Shown piece after piece: positions 48,706-57,926 of a stretch of DNA of 64,000 nt. The position numbers were made by a program, and so were the translations under genes. The stretch comes from Candidatus Marsarchaeota archaeon. GTDB lineage: Archaea; Micrarchaeota; Micrarchaeia; Micrarchaeales; Micrarchaeaceae. The notes under the pieces are model-generated. The model was not told where the DNA came from, did no database searches, and saw only the letters and a program-made list of their open reading frames with translations. Location of the stretch: the NCBI GenBank assembly GCA_023485295.1, contig JAMCZQ010000001.1, positions 53,936-117,935 on the forward strand. The letters are read 5' to 3'. Within the stretch, counting starts at the first letter, position 1. The number at the start of each line of letters is the position of its first letter.

Positions 48706-51700
48706 ATGTCAGGAATTTCATCTGGCGTGCTGGCGCTTCTAGCGTTAGCTGTTCTAGTATCTGCAGCCATGCTTGTAGCTATGTTGCCAGATATGAACGG
48801 CCAAGCATCAAATGCCAGGTTGAATTACGCAAGCTTTTCAGGTTCCAACGAAACTAGCTCTTCAAACACTCTATCACAAAATACCCCAGCAAACGCGTTA
48901 ACCACGTCTGCAACAACGTCCACTTCGACCACAACAACGATTCCGCAAGCAAACCTGTATGCAATCACATTCAACACTATCCCTGCAACAGGCAGCATTG
49001 TTTTCAATAGCAATACGTACACTAACGGAAACACCATACAAGTGGCAGCAGGCAGCTACAATGCCAATGCAATTGCACCTGCTAACTTCACATTCAGCGA
49101 TTGGTCATATACTGGCAATCTGACAGTTGCGAGCCCTACAGAACCGAATGCAATTTTTTCTGTTTCAGGAAACGGGATAATCACTGCAACTTTTAACGCT
49201 TTGACTACTTCTACATCTTCAACCTCTACTATTGTCTCTACAGTTCCACCTACAACTTCCAACACGAATTCGAACCAGCAAACGGCCAACACTATAAATA
49301 TGCAAACCGTAAACTTTTCTATTTCACCTACAACCGGCAAACTGGTGCTAAATACAACCATAACCGGTCCAAAGGTGGAGCTTAACTCAAAAACCGGCGT
49401 TGTACGCAGCCTGGTAGTGGCTCTTAAAAGCAACGGAATAAGCGTAGGGATAACGCTGACGAACCAAAGCGCACTGCCCCAGCAGCTGCCAGAGCTGCCA
49501 AAGCCTTACTATGAGTATATACACGTGAACGGCACTGTAATAAAAGGGCCCACTGGCGTTGCTGCTTCTGCAGTTTCAGGATTTCCAAAAGAGAACGACA
49601 TCGATGCATACATAGCCAATGTAACATATAATTTTATTGTACCTGCATCGTGGCTTGAAAAATACAATATAAGCCCAGGCAGCGTCGTACTTTTCAAATA
49701 TTTTGGCAATACCAGTCAGTGGAAGGTTCTGCCTACCGAACTTACCGGCAGCAATGGAATAGATTACTCTTATTCTGCCCTATCTGATTCATTTTCCTCA
49801 TACGTGGTGGGCTTTACCACGAACAGCAGCACTTCAACTACAGGGCGTTCGCTCTCTTTGAATGTAGTTGGCAAGTACAGGACATACCTCTGGGCCGGCG
49901 CCGGCCTTACTGAGGCTACTGGCGGTCCTATGTCTGTGCTAACATGCGGCACATGGTCCATAAACGCGACCGCAATTGTCCATTCGGAACTGTGTGCTCC
50001 TTCGGCTATGACACCGATGGCAAACGTTACAGTCATTGCGAATTCGACTTCACACGTGGGAACATTCACTGGCGATTCCGACACTGGCGGAGCCGATAAC
50101 TACACCGTATTGGCAGGCATTGGCGCCAATGTCATAATGGCGTATAAGGCGTTCGAGACTACTACAAATACATCGGATTCACTGAGCTTCACAACGACCG
50201 CTGCGAACAGCGTCGTATTCCTGCTGTTTGGCACATCAGGATTTGACTCTGAAATATCAAGCCTGACTCTGCCTACAGGATGCAAACAGCAGGTCCTAAC
50301 AACAGTGGCCAGCACTGACGGAAGCGCGGCGATAGCAAACTGCTCAATTGCTACTGCGGGGACCTACACTGCAAGCGCAACGTGGGCAGGCACGACCACA
50401 CTTGACGTGATATCTTCTGCAGCTATAGGTTTTGCACCATACTCTGTGACATTCGACAGCTCTCCTTCATCAGGCACGATAACGGCTGAAGGCCAAACAT
50501 ATACCAATGGCGAGTCAAATAACATAATAGGCACAGGCACCATAACTGCAAATCCGCCTACTGGATACAAGTTTGCCAAGTGGCTTGCAAGCAATTCAAA
50601 CATCACATTTGGCAGCAACACATCTGGCTCCACAACGTTCACTGTGGAAGGCAACGGCATAATAACTGCAGTGTCTTTCGAACCGGCCCCGGTGTCAGTT
50701 ACTTTCAACGACTCTCCAACAACCGGGTACATGGTGGTAAACGGCACAAAAAGGACAAATGGAGCGGTTGGGACCTTGACAACCGGCACACAGTATACCG
50801 CAAACGCTGTTGCGCCCTCAGGATTCAACTTTGCAAGGTGGGTCTTTTATCCTAGCGCAAACGCCACGATAAGCAATTCCATATCGGCAAATACTTCGAT
50901 AATTATATATGGCACAGGTACGTTGAAGGCGTTTTTCAGCCCTCCTGGGATTGACCTTGGCGTTCCATTAACTACTAGCAGCACAACTTCTACTACGGGG
51001 TCTTCGCTCTCTTTGAATGTAGGCGGCAATTATAGAACATACTTATGGGGCGGAAGCGGATTAAACATTGACCAAAATGGCCCTATGTCTACGTTAACAT
51101 GCGGCACATGGTCCATAAACGCGACCGCAATTGTCCATTCGGAACTGTGTGCTCCTTCGGCTATGACACCGATGGCAAACGTTACAGTCATTGCGAATTC
51201 GACTTCACACGTGGGAACATTCACTGGAGATTCCGACATTGGCGGAGATACTTATAATTATTCAGTATTGGCTGGCATGGGTGCAAACGTATTAATGGCC
51301 AATAAGGCGTTCGAGGCAACTACAAAAACCTCTCCATCAATAAACTTCACAACGACCGCTGCGAACAGCGTTGTATTCCTGCTGTTTGGCACATCCGGCA
51401 CAGGCTCTGAAATATCAAGCCTGACTCTGCCTACAGGATGCAAACAGCAGGTCCTAACAACAGTCACAGTGAACGGAAGCGATGCGATAGCAAACTGCTC
51501 CATTGCTACTGCGGGGACCTACACTGCAAGTGCAACGTGGGCAGGCACGACCACACTTGACGTGATATCTTCTGCAGCTATAGGTTTTGCACCTTATGGA
51601 GTTACACTAGATGATAGTCCGTCTGGCGGTACTATAAGCGTAGCTGGCTCAACCTATTCATCAGGAATTATTGCACCGATAATAGGCACAGGCACCATAA

Positions 51701-53502
51701 CTGCAAATCCGCCTACGACAGGCAATTGGTCTTTTGGTTCATGGAGCACTAGTAATTCTAATCTTACAGTATTAAGTGACACTTCAAATCCAACAGGATT
51801 AACTGTTATGGGTAGCGGAGTGATTACTGCGACGTGGAATGGATTGGCGAAATTCATAGAAAGCGGCTTGCCCAGCGCAACAACATGGAATGTGATATAC
51901 GACAGCATATTGAATTCTTCAAGTACAAACACAATTTTGTTTTCAGTAGCGCCGGGAACATATTCCTTTTCTGTGGCTAACCAAGTGGTCAACGGTGCGA
52001 CGTATATACCAACCCCTTCAACAGGCACACTATACTCCACTAACGCAATAGCCATAAATTTCGTCTCCACAACATCTACTACCACCACTACTACAACATC
52101 TACTTCAACAACTTCCACATCCACAACGTCTACAACATCCACTTCGACAACAAGTACAAGCACAACTAGCTCTGTGACTACAACAATCTATTCGAATGAA
52201 TACGTCACATATGCAAATGAAATATCATCGTCTAACTCGTCATTGGACCTTCCCCCAGGCTACAAGACATATTTTTACCAGATTGCATTAGGGACTTCGG
52301 ATTTAATAAATTATAATTTAAATGCAAAAATTAATTGGACGACGATTGAGAATTATACTACGACATACACAATACAATTTACGCTAGCAGAGCCATCGAA
52401 ATTCATGCCTGTACGAGCAAGTACATTTGCAGATTACTCTAAAGAGCTGCAATTTCTAACTAGCCAGGTCACATACTACTTTAATTACACAAATATAGGG
52501 GATAGCACAGAACACGTAGGCACGGCCACGGAAGGTTTTACAAGCGGCGAAAGCCGTTATACCTCTCTTAGCGGAATAGGCATAGATCTGCTTCCTCAGA
52601 ACGGCCAGCTGTTCGATACAAGCGGGCCTTCGTCTACATCGCCAACATTGAGCTTTACGGTTTCCAAAAATAACAGCTTTGCAATATTGATGTATTCTGC
52701 AGCTTATAACAGATCATTTTCTATAACCTATCCCGCAGGATGTTCGTTGATAGACAATGTCAGTGACAGCACTGGAATCGGCACAACGGCAATAAGCCTG
52801 TGCAGGCTTAATGCGGGATCGTATTCCACTTCAATGCATCCAAAAACGAATGACACATATTCTATGGTCTCATATGTATTCCCTCCGTATAGCGTGACTT
52901 TCAACGATAATCCAACCAGTGGCAGCATAAAATTGAATGGCACGCAATATTCAAGCGGCAGCACTGAAGAGCTGCTTGGCAGTTATAATATTACTGCGGT
53001 TGCACCATCGGGCTATTCGTTCAGCAACTGGTCAGTCAGCAATTCAATAAATTTGACAGTTACAAACCCGACTTCATCTGTAACTACATTGATCGTAGCC
53101 GGCAACGGCATAGTGACTGCAAACTATAAGACCACAGTTACTGAAACATGCACCATATCGCTTTCAGCCAACTCGATAAGCTTCGGAACGCTAGATGCAA
53201 ATGCCAGCGTTGCAACGGATTATGACGTGACTGACACCAACCTTGGCAACAATGCCGCATACATGCTTGTTTACGGAGGCAACTGGATCGGCACGGGAAC
53301 TTTTGGAGTCAGCAATACCCTATGGTCGCCTTTAGAAGGCATTCCTTTTACAACAGCAAACGGGCTTGAATTAACTCCAGTGAATACATCAATAACAGTG
53401 CCAGCAAGCACTAGCAACTCCATATATTTTGGCCTAAAAGTTCCTGGAGGCGCACGTCCTGGGCCTTACACTCAGAACATAATCATAGAAAACAGCTGCT
53501 GA
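48706..53502 (+). CDS. Giant Ser/Thr-rich surface protein with duplicated domains
   Basis: The 1598-residue protein has an N-terminal hydrophobic segment (about 8-30) that may be a signal or anchor. Several InlB-like beta repeats follow (SVTFNDSPTTGYMVV, TGTITANPPTGYKFAKW). Two nearly identical domains lie near residues 380-580 and 765-960, with a third, diverged copy near 1160-1410. Ser/Thr linkers include one of about 40 residues near 1120-1160. The C-terminal 115 residues form a beta domain closed by Cys at both ends. ATG 48706 has AGGTC upstream and a TATA box (TTTTATAC, 48669-48676). A frame to 48643 adds an odd N-terminus. It is probably a surface adhesin or S-layer-linked protein. Confidence 0.8.
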   Translation: MSGISSGVLALLALAVLVSAAMLVAMLPDMNGQASNARLNYASFSGSNETSSSNTLSQNTPANALTTSATTSTSTTTTIPQANLYAITFNTIPATGSIVFNSNTYTNGNTIQVAAGSYNANAIAPANFTFSDWSYTGNLTVASPTEPNAIFSVSGNGIITATFNALTTSTSSTSTIVSTVPPTTSNTNSNQQTANTINMQTVNFSISPTTGKLVLNTTITGPKVELNSKTGVVRSLVVALKSNGISVGITLTNQSALPQQLPELPKPYYEYIHVNGTVIKGPTGVAASAVSGFPKENDIDAYIANVTYNFIVPASWLEKYNISPGSVVLFKYFGNTSQWKVLPTELTGSNGIDYSYSALSDSFSSYVVGFTTNSSTSTTGRSLSLNVVGKYRTYLWAGAGLTEATGGPMSVLTCGTWSINATAIVHSELCAPSAMTPMANVTVIANSTSHVGTFTGDSDTGGADNYTVLAGIGANVIMAYKAFETTTNTSDSLSFTTTAANSVVFLLFGTSGFDSEISSLTLPTGCKQQVLTTVASTDGSAAIANCSIATAGTYTASATWAGTTTLDVISSAAIGFAPYSVTFDSSPSSGTITAEGQTYTNGESNNIIGTGTITANPPTGYKFAKWLASNSNITFGSNTSGSTTFTVEGNGIITAVSFEPAPVSVTFNDSPTTGYMVVNGTKRTNGAVGTLTTGTQYTANAVAPSGFNFARWVFYPSANATISNSISANTSIIIYGTGTLKAFFSPPGIDLGVPLTTSSTTSTTGSSLSLNVGGNYRTYLWGGSGLNIDQNGPMSTLTCGTWSINATAIVHSELCAPSAMTPMANVTVIANSTSHVGTFTGDSDIGGDTYNYSVLAGMGANVLMANKAFEATTKTSPSINFTTTAANSVVFLLFGTSGTGSEISSLTLPTGCKQQVLTTVTVNGSDAIANCSIATAGTYTASATWAGTTTLDVISSAAIGFAPYGVTLDDSPSGGTISVAGSTYSSGIIAPIIGTGTITANPPTTGNWSFGSWSTSNSNLTVLSDTSNPTGLTVMGSGVITATWNGLAKFIESGLPSATTWNVIYDSILNSSSTNTILFSVAPGTYSFSVANQVVNGATYIPTPSTGTLYSTNAIAINFVSTTSTTTTTTTSTSTTSTSTTSTTSTSTTSTSTTSSVTTTIYSNEYVTYANEISSSNSSLDLPPGYKTYFYQIALGTSDLINYNLNAKINWTTIENYTTTYTIQFTLAEPSKFMPVRASTFADYSKELQFLTSQVTYYFNYTNIGDSTEHVGTATEGFTSGESRYTSLSGIGIDLLPQNGQLFDTSGPSSTSPTLSFTVSKNNSFAILMYSAAYNRSFSITYPAGCSLIDNVSDSTGIGTTAISLCRLNAGSYSTSMHPKTNDTYSMVSYVFPPYSVTFNDNPTSGSIKLNGTQYSSGSTEELLGSYNITAVAPSGYSFSNWSVSNSINLTVTNPTSSVTTLIVAGNGIVTANYKTTVTETCTISLSANSISFGTLDANASVATDYDVTDTNLGNNAAYMLVYGGNWIGTGTFGVSNTLWSPLEGIPFTTANGLELTPVNTSITVPASTSNSIYFGLKVPGGARPGPYTQNIIIENSC
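49941..50072 (+). repeat. 132-bp exact direct repeat, copy 1
   Basis: These 132 bases recur without change at 51096-51227, 1155 bp later and in the same reading frame. Further identical blocks lie at 50247-50306 (60 bp) and 50377-50438 (62 bp), so the duplicated domain is about 600 bp long. Exact DNA identity beside diverged flanks suggests recent duplication or gene conversion. Confidence 0.85.
51096..51227 (+). repeat. 132-bp exact direct repeat, copy 2
   Basis: Copy 2 of the block at 49941-50072. Matching partner blocks for the other two identical stretches are 51405-51464 and 51532-51593. Between them the copies differ by small substitutions and one-codon changes, so conversion tracts are likely patchy. 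Confidence 0.85.
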
Positions 53503-53567
53503 TTCGTTACTGAGCCCGTAAAAAGGTTTATATAGCTATGTTATGAAAGCTTAATGGGCGATTATAT

Positions 53568-54551
53568 ATGAAAGCCATATACGGCGCTACAGTTTCCATA
53601 CTCATAGCGGTTGCGGTATTAGCAATGTCGCTTTTTGCAATAAACTTTGCAAATGCACAGAGCAGCAGCAACAGCCTGACTGCAAACGTCAATGTAGGCA
53701 ATGTGATATATCTTACAGTAAAGAACGCAACAAGCGGAAACATAATAAGCTTTGGCTCTATATTTCCGGGCAGCTCTTATGATACGAACGTTCTGGTAAC
53801 AGACACTGATAATGGAGGGAACATAGGGGCAAACGTCTTGGTTGCTGGAAGCAACTGGCTTAATGCATCTACAAGCAACTCTTTTGGCGTAAGCAACACG
53901 CTGTGGAGCGCATCTTCATTAAGCACGCCTGGCGGCACTGGCCTAACAGGCGCTTTTGCAAATACTGGAGTATTCATAAGTGCGCCGAGCTTATCTACGC
54001 CTTCGGAATCCAACACTGTATATTTTGGCATTACTGTTCCTGATGGCACGGCTCCTGGAAACTACATACAGACCATATCCTTCGAGAATGAGAACGTATC
54101 ACAAGGCATATACAACAAAAGCTCAACCGCTAATGCGATTACTGCAAAGGTTAACGTCCAAGGCACTTGCTATATATCATTATCTCCGAACACCATAAGC
54201 TTCGGGTCGATACCTGCATCTGCAAACGTTCCTACTAATGTGCTGGTCACTGATTCCGATACTGGCGGGAACGTGGCTTCTAAGCTGCTGGTCGAAGGAA
54301 ACAACTGGGCCCAGACTACAAATGACCTTGTTACATTCGGGGTAAGCAACACGCTTTGGAACCCTACTTCGCTTACTGTTTATTCAGGAAACGCCCTTTC
54401 GAACACCTTGTTTGACACAGGCATAATAATACCTGCACCTAGCGCTGCACAAACAACGACAAGCAATTCCATATACTTCGGCTTGGGCATACCTGGCGGA
54501 ACGCCTGCAGGGACTTATGAGCAGACGATAACAATAGAGAACAGCTGTTAA
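53568..54551 (+). CDS. Secreted two-domain protein sharing the giant protein's C-terminal domain
   Basis: The 327-residue protein has a signal peptide (about 1-30, cut near ANAQ) and two copies of a beta domain (about 38-185 and 198-327). Both share FGVSNTLW, a YFG strand and an Y-x-Q-x-I end with the last domain of the 1598-residue protein upstream. Domain 2 begins TCYISL and ends ENSC; domain 1 has neither Cys. There is no anchor segment, so it is secreted or held by partners. A TATA box (GTTTATATAGC, 53526-53536) gives its own promoter. Confidence 0.75.
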   Translation: MKAIYGATVSILIAVAVLAMSLFAINFANAQSSSNSLTANVNVGNVIYLTVKNATSGNIISFGSIFPGSSYDTNVLVTDTDNGGNIGANVLVAGSNWLNASTSNSFGVSNTLWSASSLSTPGGTGLTGAFANTGVFISAPSLSTPSESNTVYFGITVPDGTAPGNYIQTISFENENVSQGIYNKSSTANAITAKVNVQGTCYISLSPNTISFGSIPASANVPTNVLVTDSDTGGNVASKLLVEGNNWAQTTNDLVTFGVSNTLWNPTSLTVYSGNALSNTLFDTGIIIPAPSAAQTTTSNSIYFGLGIPGGTPAGTYEQTITIENSC

Positions 54552-54559
54552 GTGTTGAG

Positions 54560-55294
54560 ATGGATTTAAAACATGCAGCATTGGCATTAGTGGTTTTACT
54601 TTTCGCTCTTAGTACAGTGTCATACGCGCAGCTGGGCGAGCAGGCAGGCGAGCCCTTCTTCAACATAAGCGTAGGAAGCAGCTCAACATTCAACTACTCA
54701 ATCCTGAATTCTGGCTCGACTCCGATAAATTACACAGTCATACTGCCTAAGCTTAATACAATACCGCACAATGCCACGCCTACGGTCACGGTAACGCCCA
54801 TGAATGGCACGCTTGGCCCCAGTTCCCAGCAGGTAATAAGCATAAGGGTGAGCATACCTTCAAGCGACAAGCCCCACCTTAAATGGCAGGGCATCCTGTC
54901 AGTTGTCGAGACATCCGCTGCAACAAACATAACAAGCGGTGCAGGAGCGGTGATAAGGGCAGGTGTTGCGAAGATCGTTACAATAGAATCTGAGCCATCC
55001 AAAGGCCTTCCGCTGATATACTATATGGTAGCAATACTGGCTGTGATAATAGTAGTCGTAGTTGCAGTGTATGCCAAGTTCTCGGTGCGCAGGTCTCGTG
55101 CAGCACAAGCCAGGCATGCAGCCAAGGCTGCTGAGGTAAAGGCAAAGATCAAAGGCACTGCCCATGTTGCGAAGAAATCCACACGCAGGAAGACCAGAAG
55201 GAAAACGTCAGGGAAACCGCGCCGCACGGGTGCGAACGCCAGGAAGAGGAAGAGAGCAAAGCCTGCGACGCGAAGAAGTAGACGAAGACGCTGA
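54560..55294 (+). CDS. Membrane protein with histone-like basic cytoplasmic tail
   Basis: The 244-residue protein has a signal peptide (cut near SYAQ), a COG1361/CARDB-type beta domain (about 28-140), a membrane helix (LIYYMVAILAVIIVVVVAVY, 152-171) and a 70-residue tail almost entirely Lys, Arg, Ala and Ser (KSTRRKTRRKTSGKPRR; RRSRRRR at the end). The tail resembles histone H1 or ribosomal-protein tails and would bind nucleic acid or acidic partners at the inner membrane. It starts 8 nt after the preceding gene's stop and is likely co-expressed with it. Confidence 0.75.
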   Translation: MDLKHAALALVVLLFALSTVSYAQLGEQAGEPFFNISVGSSSTFNYSILNSGSTPINYTVILPKLNTIPHNATPTVTVTPMNGTLGPSSQQVISIRVSIPSSDKPHLKWQGILSVVETSAATNITSGAGAVIRAGVAKIVTIESEPSKGLPLIYYMVAILAVIIVVVVAVYAKFSVRRSRAAQARHAAKAAEVKAKIKGTAHVAKKSTRRKTRRKTSGKPRRTGANARKRKRAKPATRRSRRRR

Positions 55295-55418
55295 TTATGC
55301 ATAGGCTTCAAAGCCTATTCCTTATAACTCTGCAATTTAGCGAAAGCATTAAATTGCTTTCCAGCTCATTATGGAAGGGCACTCGGCCTCTCTCCATTAT
55401 AGGCAAAAAGGTGGAAAG

Positions 55419-55718
55419 ATGGCCAAAAAGGAGCTAGTGTGGAAAGACATAAAATCGCCAGGAGGCGATGCAGATCTCTTTGTATTGGAAGGCAGAAAAT
55501 ACCGTATTGCGGAATCGCTGAAAGAAGACCAAGGTTATGGCGAATGCAAGCGCCTATGCAGGGTATCTGATCTGGATTCCAGTGGCAAGGACGAATTTGC
55601 AGTGATTTCAGCCTTCATCAGGACTGAAAATGGCGCATTCGTGCGGGGCAGAGCAATACTGTCAAAACCGGTCAGCGACATAGGCTCTGCAATTGAAATG
55701 TTCGAAAGCACAAGGTAA
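55419..55718 (+). CDS. Small hypothetical protein
   Basis: I do not recognise this 99-residue protein. It is soluble and shows alternating strands (WKDIKSPGGDADLFVLEGRKYR; DEFAVISAFIRTENGAFVRGRAIL), which suggests a small beta-barrel or beta-sandwich. AGGTGG (55409-55414) lies 4 nt before the ATG at 55419. The frame is open to 55371 but adds a polar stretch before the ribosome site. Nothing around it hints at a role. Confidence 0.55.
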   Translation: MAKKELVWKDIKSPGGDADLFVLEGRKYRIAESLKEDQGYGECKRLCRVSDLDSSGKDEFAVISAFIRTENGAFVRGRAILSKPVSDIGSAIEMFESTR

Positions 55719-55906
55719 TCAGCGTAAATGGGCTCAGGCACACATTGCAGCAACAGGCACTGCTTTAAGCGCATTTTCTGAAATCGTGAACATCGCCATT
55801 GTCTAATCTCTTGCCTTTTCAGTCCCTGCAGGCAAAGTCCCAAAATTGCCAGTAACTATTTTATTAGTTGTTTGAGAATAAGGGCTTACTAGAATAATAG
55901 GCATAA

Positions 55907-56155
55907 GCATGGAGCGAAGCGGGTCAATGCAATCTGCATGCTTATGTTGGGGGTCCGCTAGCTTTTGTGAAGAATGGGGATTATATATCGATAGACTGCG
56001 ATAGGGGCACGCTTGAGCTAGAAGTAGACAAAAATGGAATGAACCTAAGGCGCAGTAGGTGGAAACAGCCTGAGCTAAAGCACAAATCGGGGCTATTGGC
56101 CCAATATGCTATGCTGGTATCTGGCGCTTCGGAAGGGGCTGTGCTGAATCCATAA
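55907..56155 (+). pseudogene. ilvD: Decayed C-terminal fragment of an IlvD/Edd-family dehydratase
   Basis: The reading frame after a TAA at 55904-55906 encodes AYVGGPLAFVKNGDYISID and then RRSRWKQPELKHKSGLLAQY and AMLVSGASEGAVLNP. This is the C-terminal domain of dihydroxy-acid dehydratase and its sugar-acid dehydratase relatives, which normally reads GHISPEAxxGGPLAxVKxGD … SSASxGAV. The first residues (GQCNLHAY) match GHINPEAY only loosely. The rest of the roughly 550-residue enzyme, including the iron-sulfur cysteines, is missing, so this is a relic. A GTG at 55967 could still start a 62-residue peptide, but I see no ribosome site. Confidence 0.75.
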
Positions 56156-56475
56156 ATACTGTGATACCTGGCAAAATTATAAGCCACATGAAACAATAAA
56201 TTGCGTTGGTTTAAGGCAATGATATTAATACATGCATTTGCTGCTATTGTGACTACGGGCTTCGCTGCATAGACAACACAATATTATCTTGCTGCAAATC
56301 ACAGTTCAATGAACAGACAGACTGCAGTAGTTTGAATATTATGTGCGTTGCCACGCCAAAAAAAGCATAAAATAAACGCATTTTTCAGTAAAACTTAAAA
56401 CATGTGTCAATTAAATTAATCTGCAATTATAGCATTTGCAATCGCAGGCCGGCATAACCAGCATAAAACATGCCA
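56156..56475. other. Intergenic stretch without a gene
   Basis: Between the IlvD relic and the MFS gene I see only short frames and AT-rich DNA. The frame of the MFS gene stays open back to about 56436 but without a ribosome site. No tRNA-like fold or strong dyad was found. It may contain the promoter of the MFS gene. Confidence 0.4.
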
Positions 56476-56486
56476 AAAGGTGCATT

Positions 56487-57926
56487 ATGAACGCCACCAG
56501 AGAAAACATGATACTTGCAGTAGTGGTAATAGGAACGCTGATGGCTTCCATTGACTCTACGATAGTGCTTCTGGCATTTCCTGCTATGACTCAGGCGCTG
56601 CATTCCACAATAGCCACTATAATATGGGTCATACTAATCTACATGATAGTGGTCGCGGTCTTTTCTACACAGTTAGGCAGGATAGGCGACATATACGGAA
56701 GGAGCAGGATGTTCAATCTCGGCTTCGTTATTTTTACAATAGCATCTTTCCTGTGCGGCATTGCCCCAACAGACATAAGCCTTATAGCCTTCAGGGCCAT
56801 ACAGGCAGTTGGCGGAGCACTTATATCCTCAAACAGCAGCGCCATAATTGCAGATACGTTCGAGAGGCATAGGATAGGAAGGGCTTATGGCTACACGTCG
56901 ATGAGCTGGAACATAGGTGCGCTACTAGGCATACTCCTTGGCGGCATAATAACCACGTTTATAGGCTACAGGTACATATTCTTTATAAACGTGCCTATAG
57001 GCATTGCCGCAGTTGCGCTCGGATTAAAGTATATAAAGGACAACAACAAGTCTGCAGATAGGGTAGACCTGCCAGGCATGGTTGCACTTGGAATCGCAAT
57101 TGCCTTGATAGCTTATGCCGGCATAAACTACGCTTCAGTTGGGGTCAGCTCCCTGAATATATCAATGCTTGTTTTGGGCATAATCGCAGCAATCGCATTT
57201 GCAATCATAGACAAGAGAGTCAAGATGCCAACAATAAATTTCAGCATGTTCAGGAACAGGGTTTTCAGGAACTCATTGTTTGCATCGCTATTCCAGGGCT
57301 TGGGCTTCATGGGCGTGACGTTCCTTTTGATAATGTACCTGCAGGGCGTGCGAGGGTATTCGCCATTGTATGCATCGCTCGTGCTTTTCCCAGGGTATGT
57401 GGTAAGCGGAGTTCTTGCCCCGTACATGGGCAAATATTCAGACAAGTTCGGGGCTAGGCCCATAGCAACAGCAGGCATACTATTCATGATTGCAGGGGTG
57501 CTATTCTACATATTCGTGCTTGGAGTGAATACGCCAATTTACTATGTTGTTTTAGGGACTATAATAACAGGGTTCGGAGGGGCAATGTTCTGGCCTTCAA
57601 ACAACAGCGCAGTCATGGCAAACGTCACTGGCGAGCTGCGCGGCGCTGCATCAGGCACGCTAAGGCTTTTCAGCAGCCTTGGCTTGATAGGCAGCTTCGT
57701 AATAGCATTCGTCGCAGCTGCTTCTGCAGTGTCAAGGGCTCAGGCGTTTGAGATTTTTGCAGGCACTTCAAAAGTCATCGGAGGCATTGGCGACAGCTTC
57801 GTAAGGGGCATGCACGTGGCATTTATAGCGCTTGTAATAATGCTTGCATGTGCAGGCATATTCTCGTTTGTAAGAGGCAAGGAGAACAGGAGCGAAAAAT
57901 TCGAGAAGCACCAGAAAGCAGATTAA
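56487..57926 (+). CDS. MFS multidrug transporter, DHA2 (14-helix) type
   Basis: The 479-residue protein has about 14 hydrophobic segments. It carries motif A GRIGDIYGRSRMF between helices 2 and 3, the motif D-like IDSTIVLLAFPAM in helix 1, and motif C-like GALLGILLGGIIT, all typical of the EmrB/QacA branch of proton-driven drug exporters. ATG 56487 follows AGGTG (56478-56482) by 4 nt and is favoured over an upstream start at 56436. It overlaps the convergent glycosyltransferase gene by 4 nt. Confidence 0.85.
   Translation: MNATRENMILAVVVIGTLMASIDSTIVLLAFPAMTQALHSTIATIIWVILIYMIVVAVFSTQLGRIGDIYGRSRMFNLGFVIFTIASFLCGIAPTDISLIAFRAIQAVGGALISSNSSAIIADTFERHRIGRAYGYTSMSWNIGALLGILLGGIITTFIGYRYIFFINVPIGIAAVALGLKYIKDNNKSADRVDLPGMVALGIAIALIAYAGINYASVGVSSLNISMLVLGIIAAIAFAIIDKRVKMPTINFSMFRNRVFRNSLFASLFQGLGFMGVTFLLIMYLQGVRGYSPLYASLVLFPGYVVSGVLAPYMGKYSDKFGARPIATAGILFMIAGVLFYIFVLGVNTPIYYVVLGTIITGFGGAMFWPSNNSAVMANVTGELRGAASGTLRLFSSLGLIGSFVIAFVAAASAVSRAQAFEIFAGTSKVIGGIGDSFVRGMHVAFIALVIMLACAGIFSFVRGKENRSEKFEKHQKAD

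Noticed and set aside
52060..52190. Repetitive ACA/TCT stretch that might be a CRISPR or microsatellite array
   Set aside because: It is an in-frame Ser/Thr linker of the giant surface protein, with no spacer-repeat structure.
56221..56280. 17-codon hydrophobic mini-frame after the IlvD relic
   Set aside because: It is too short, without ribosome site or conservation evidence.
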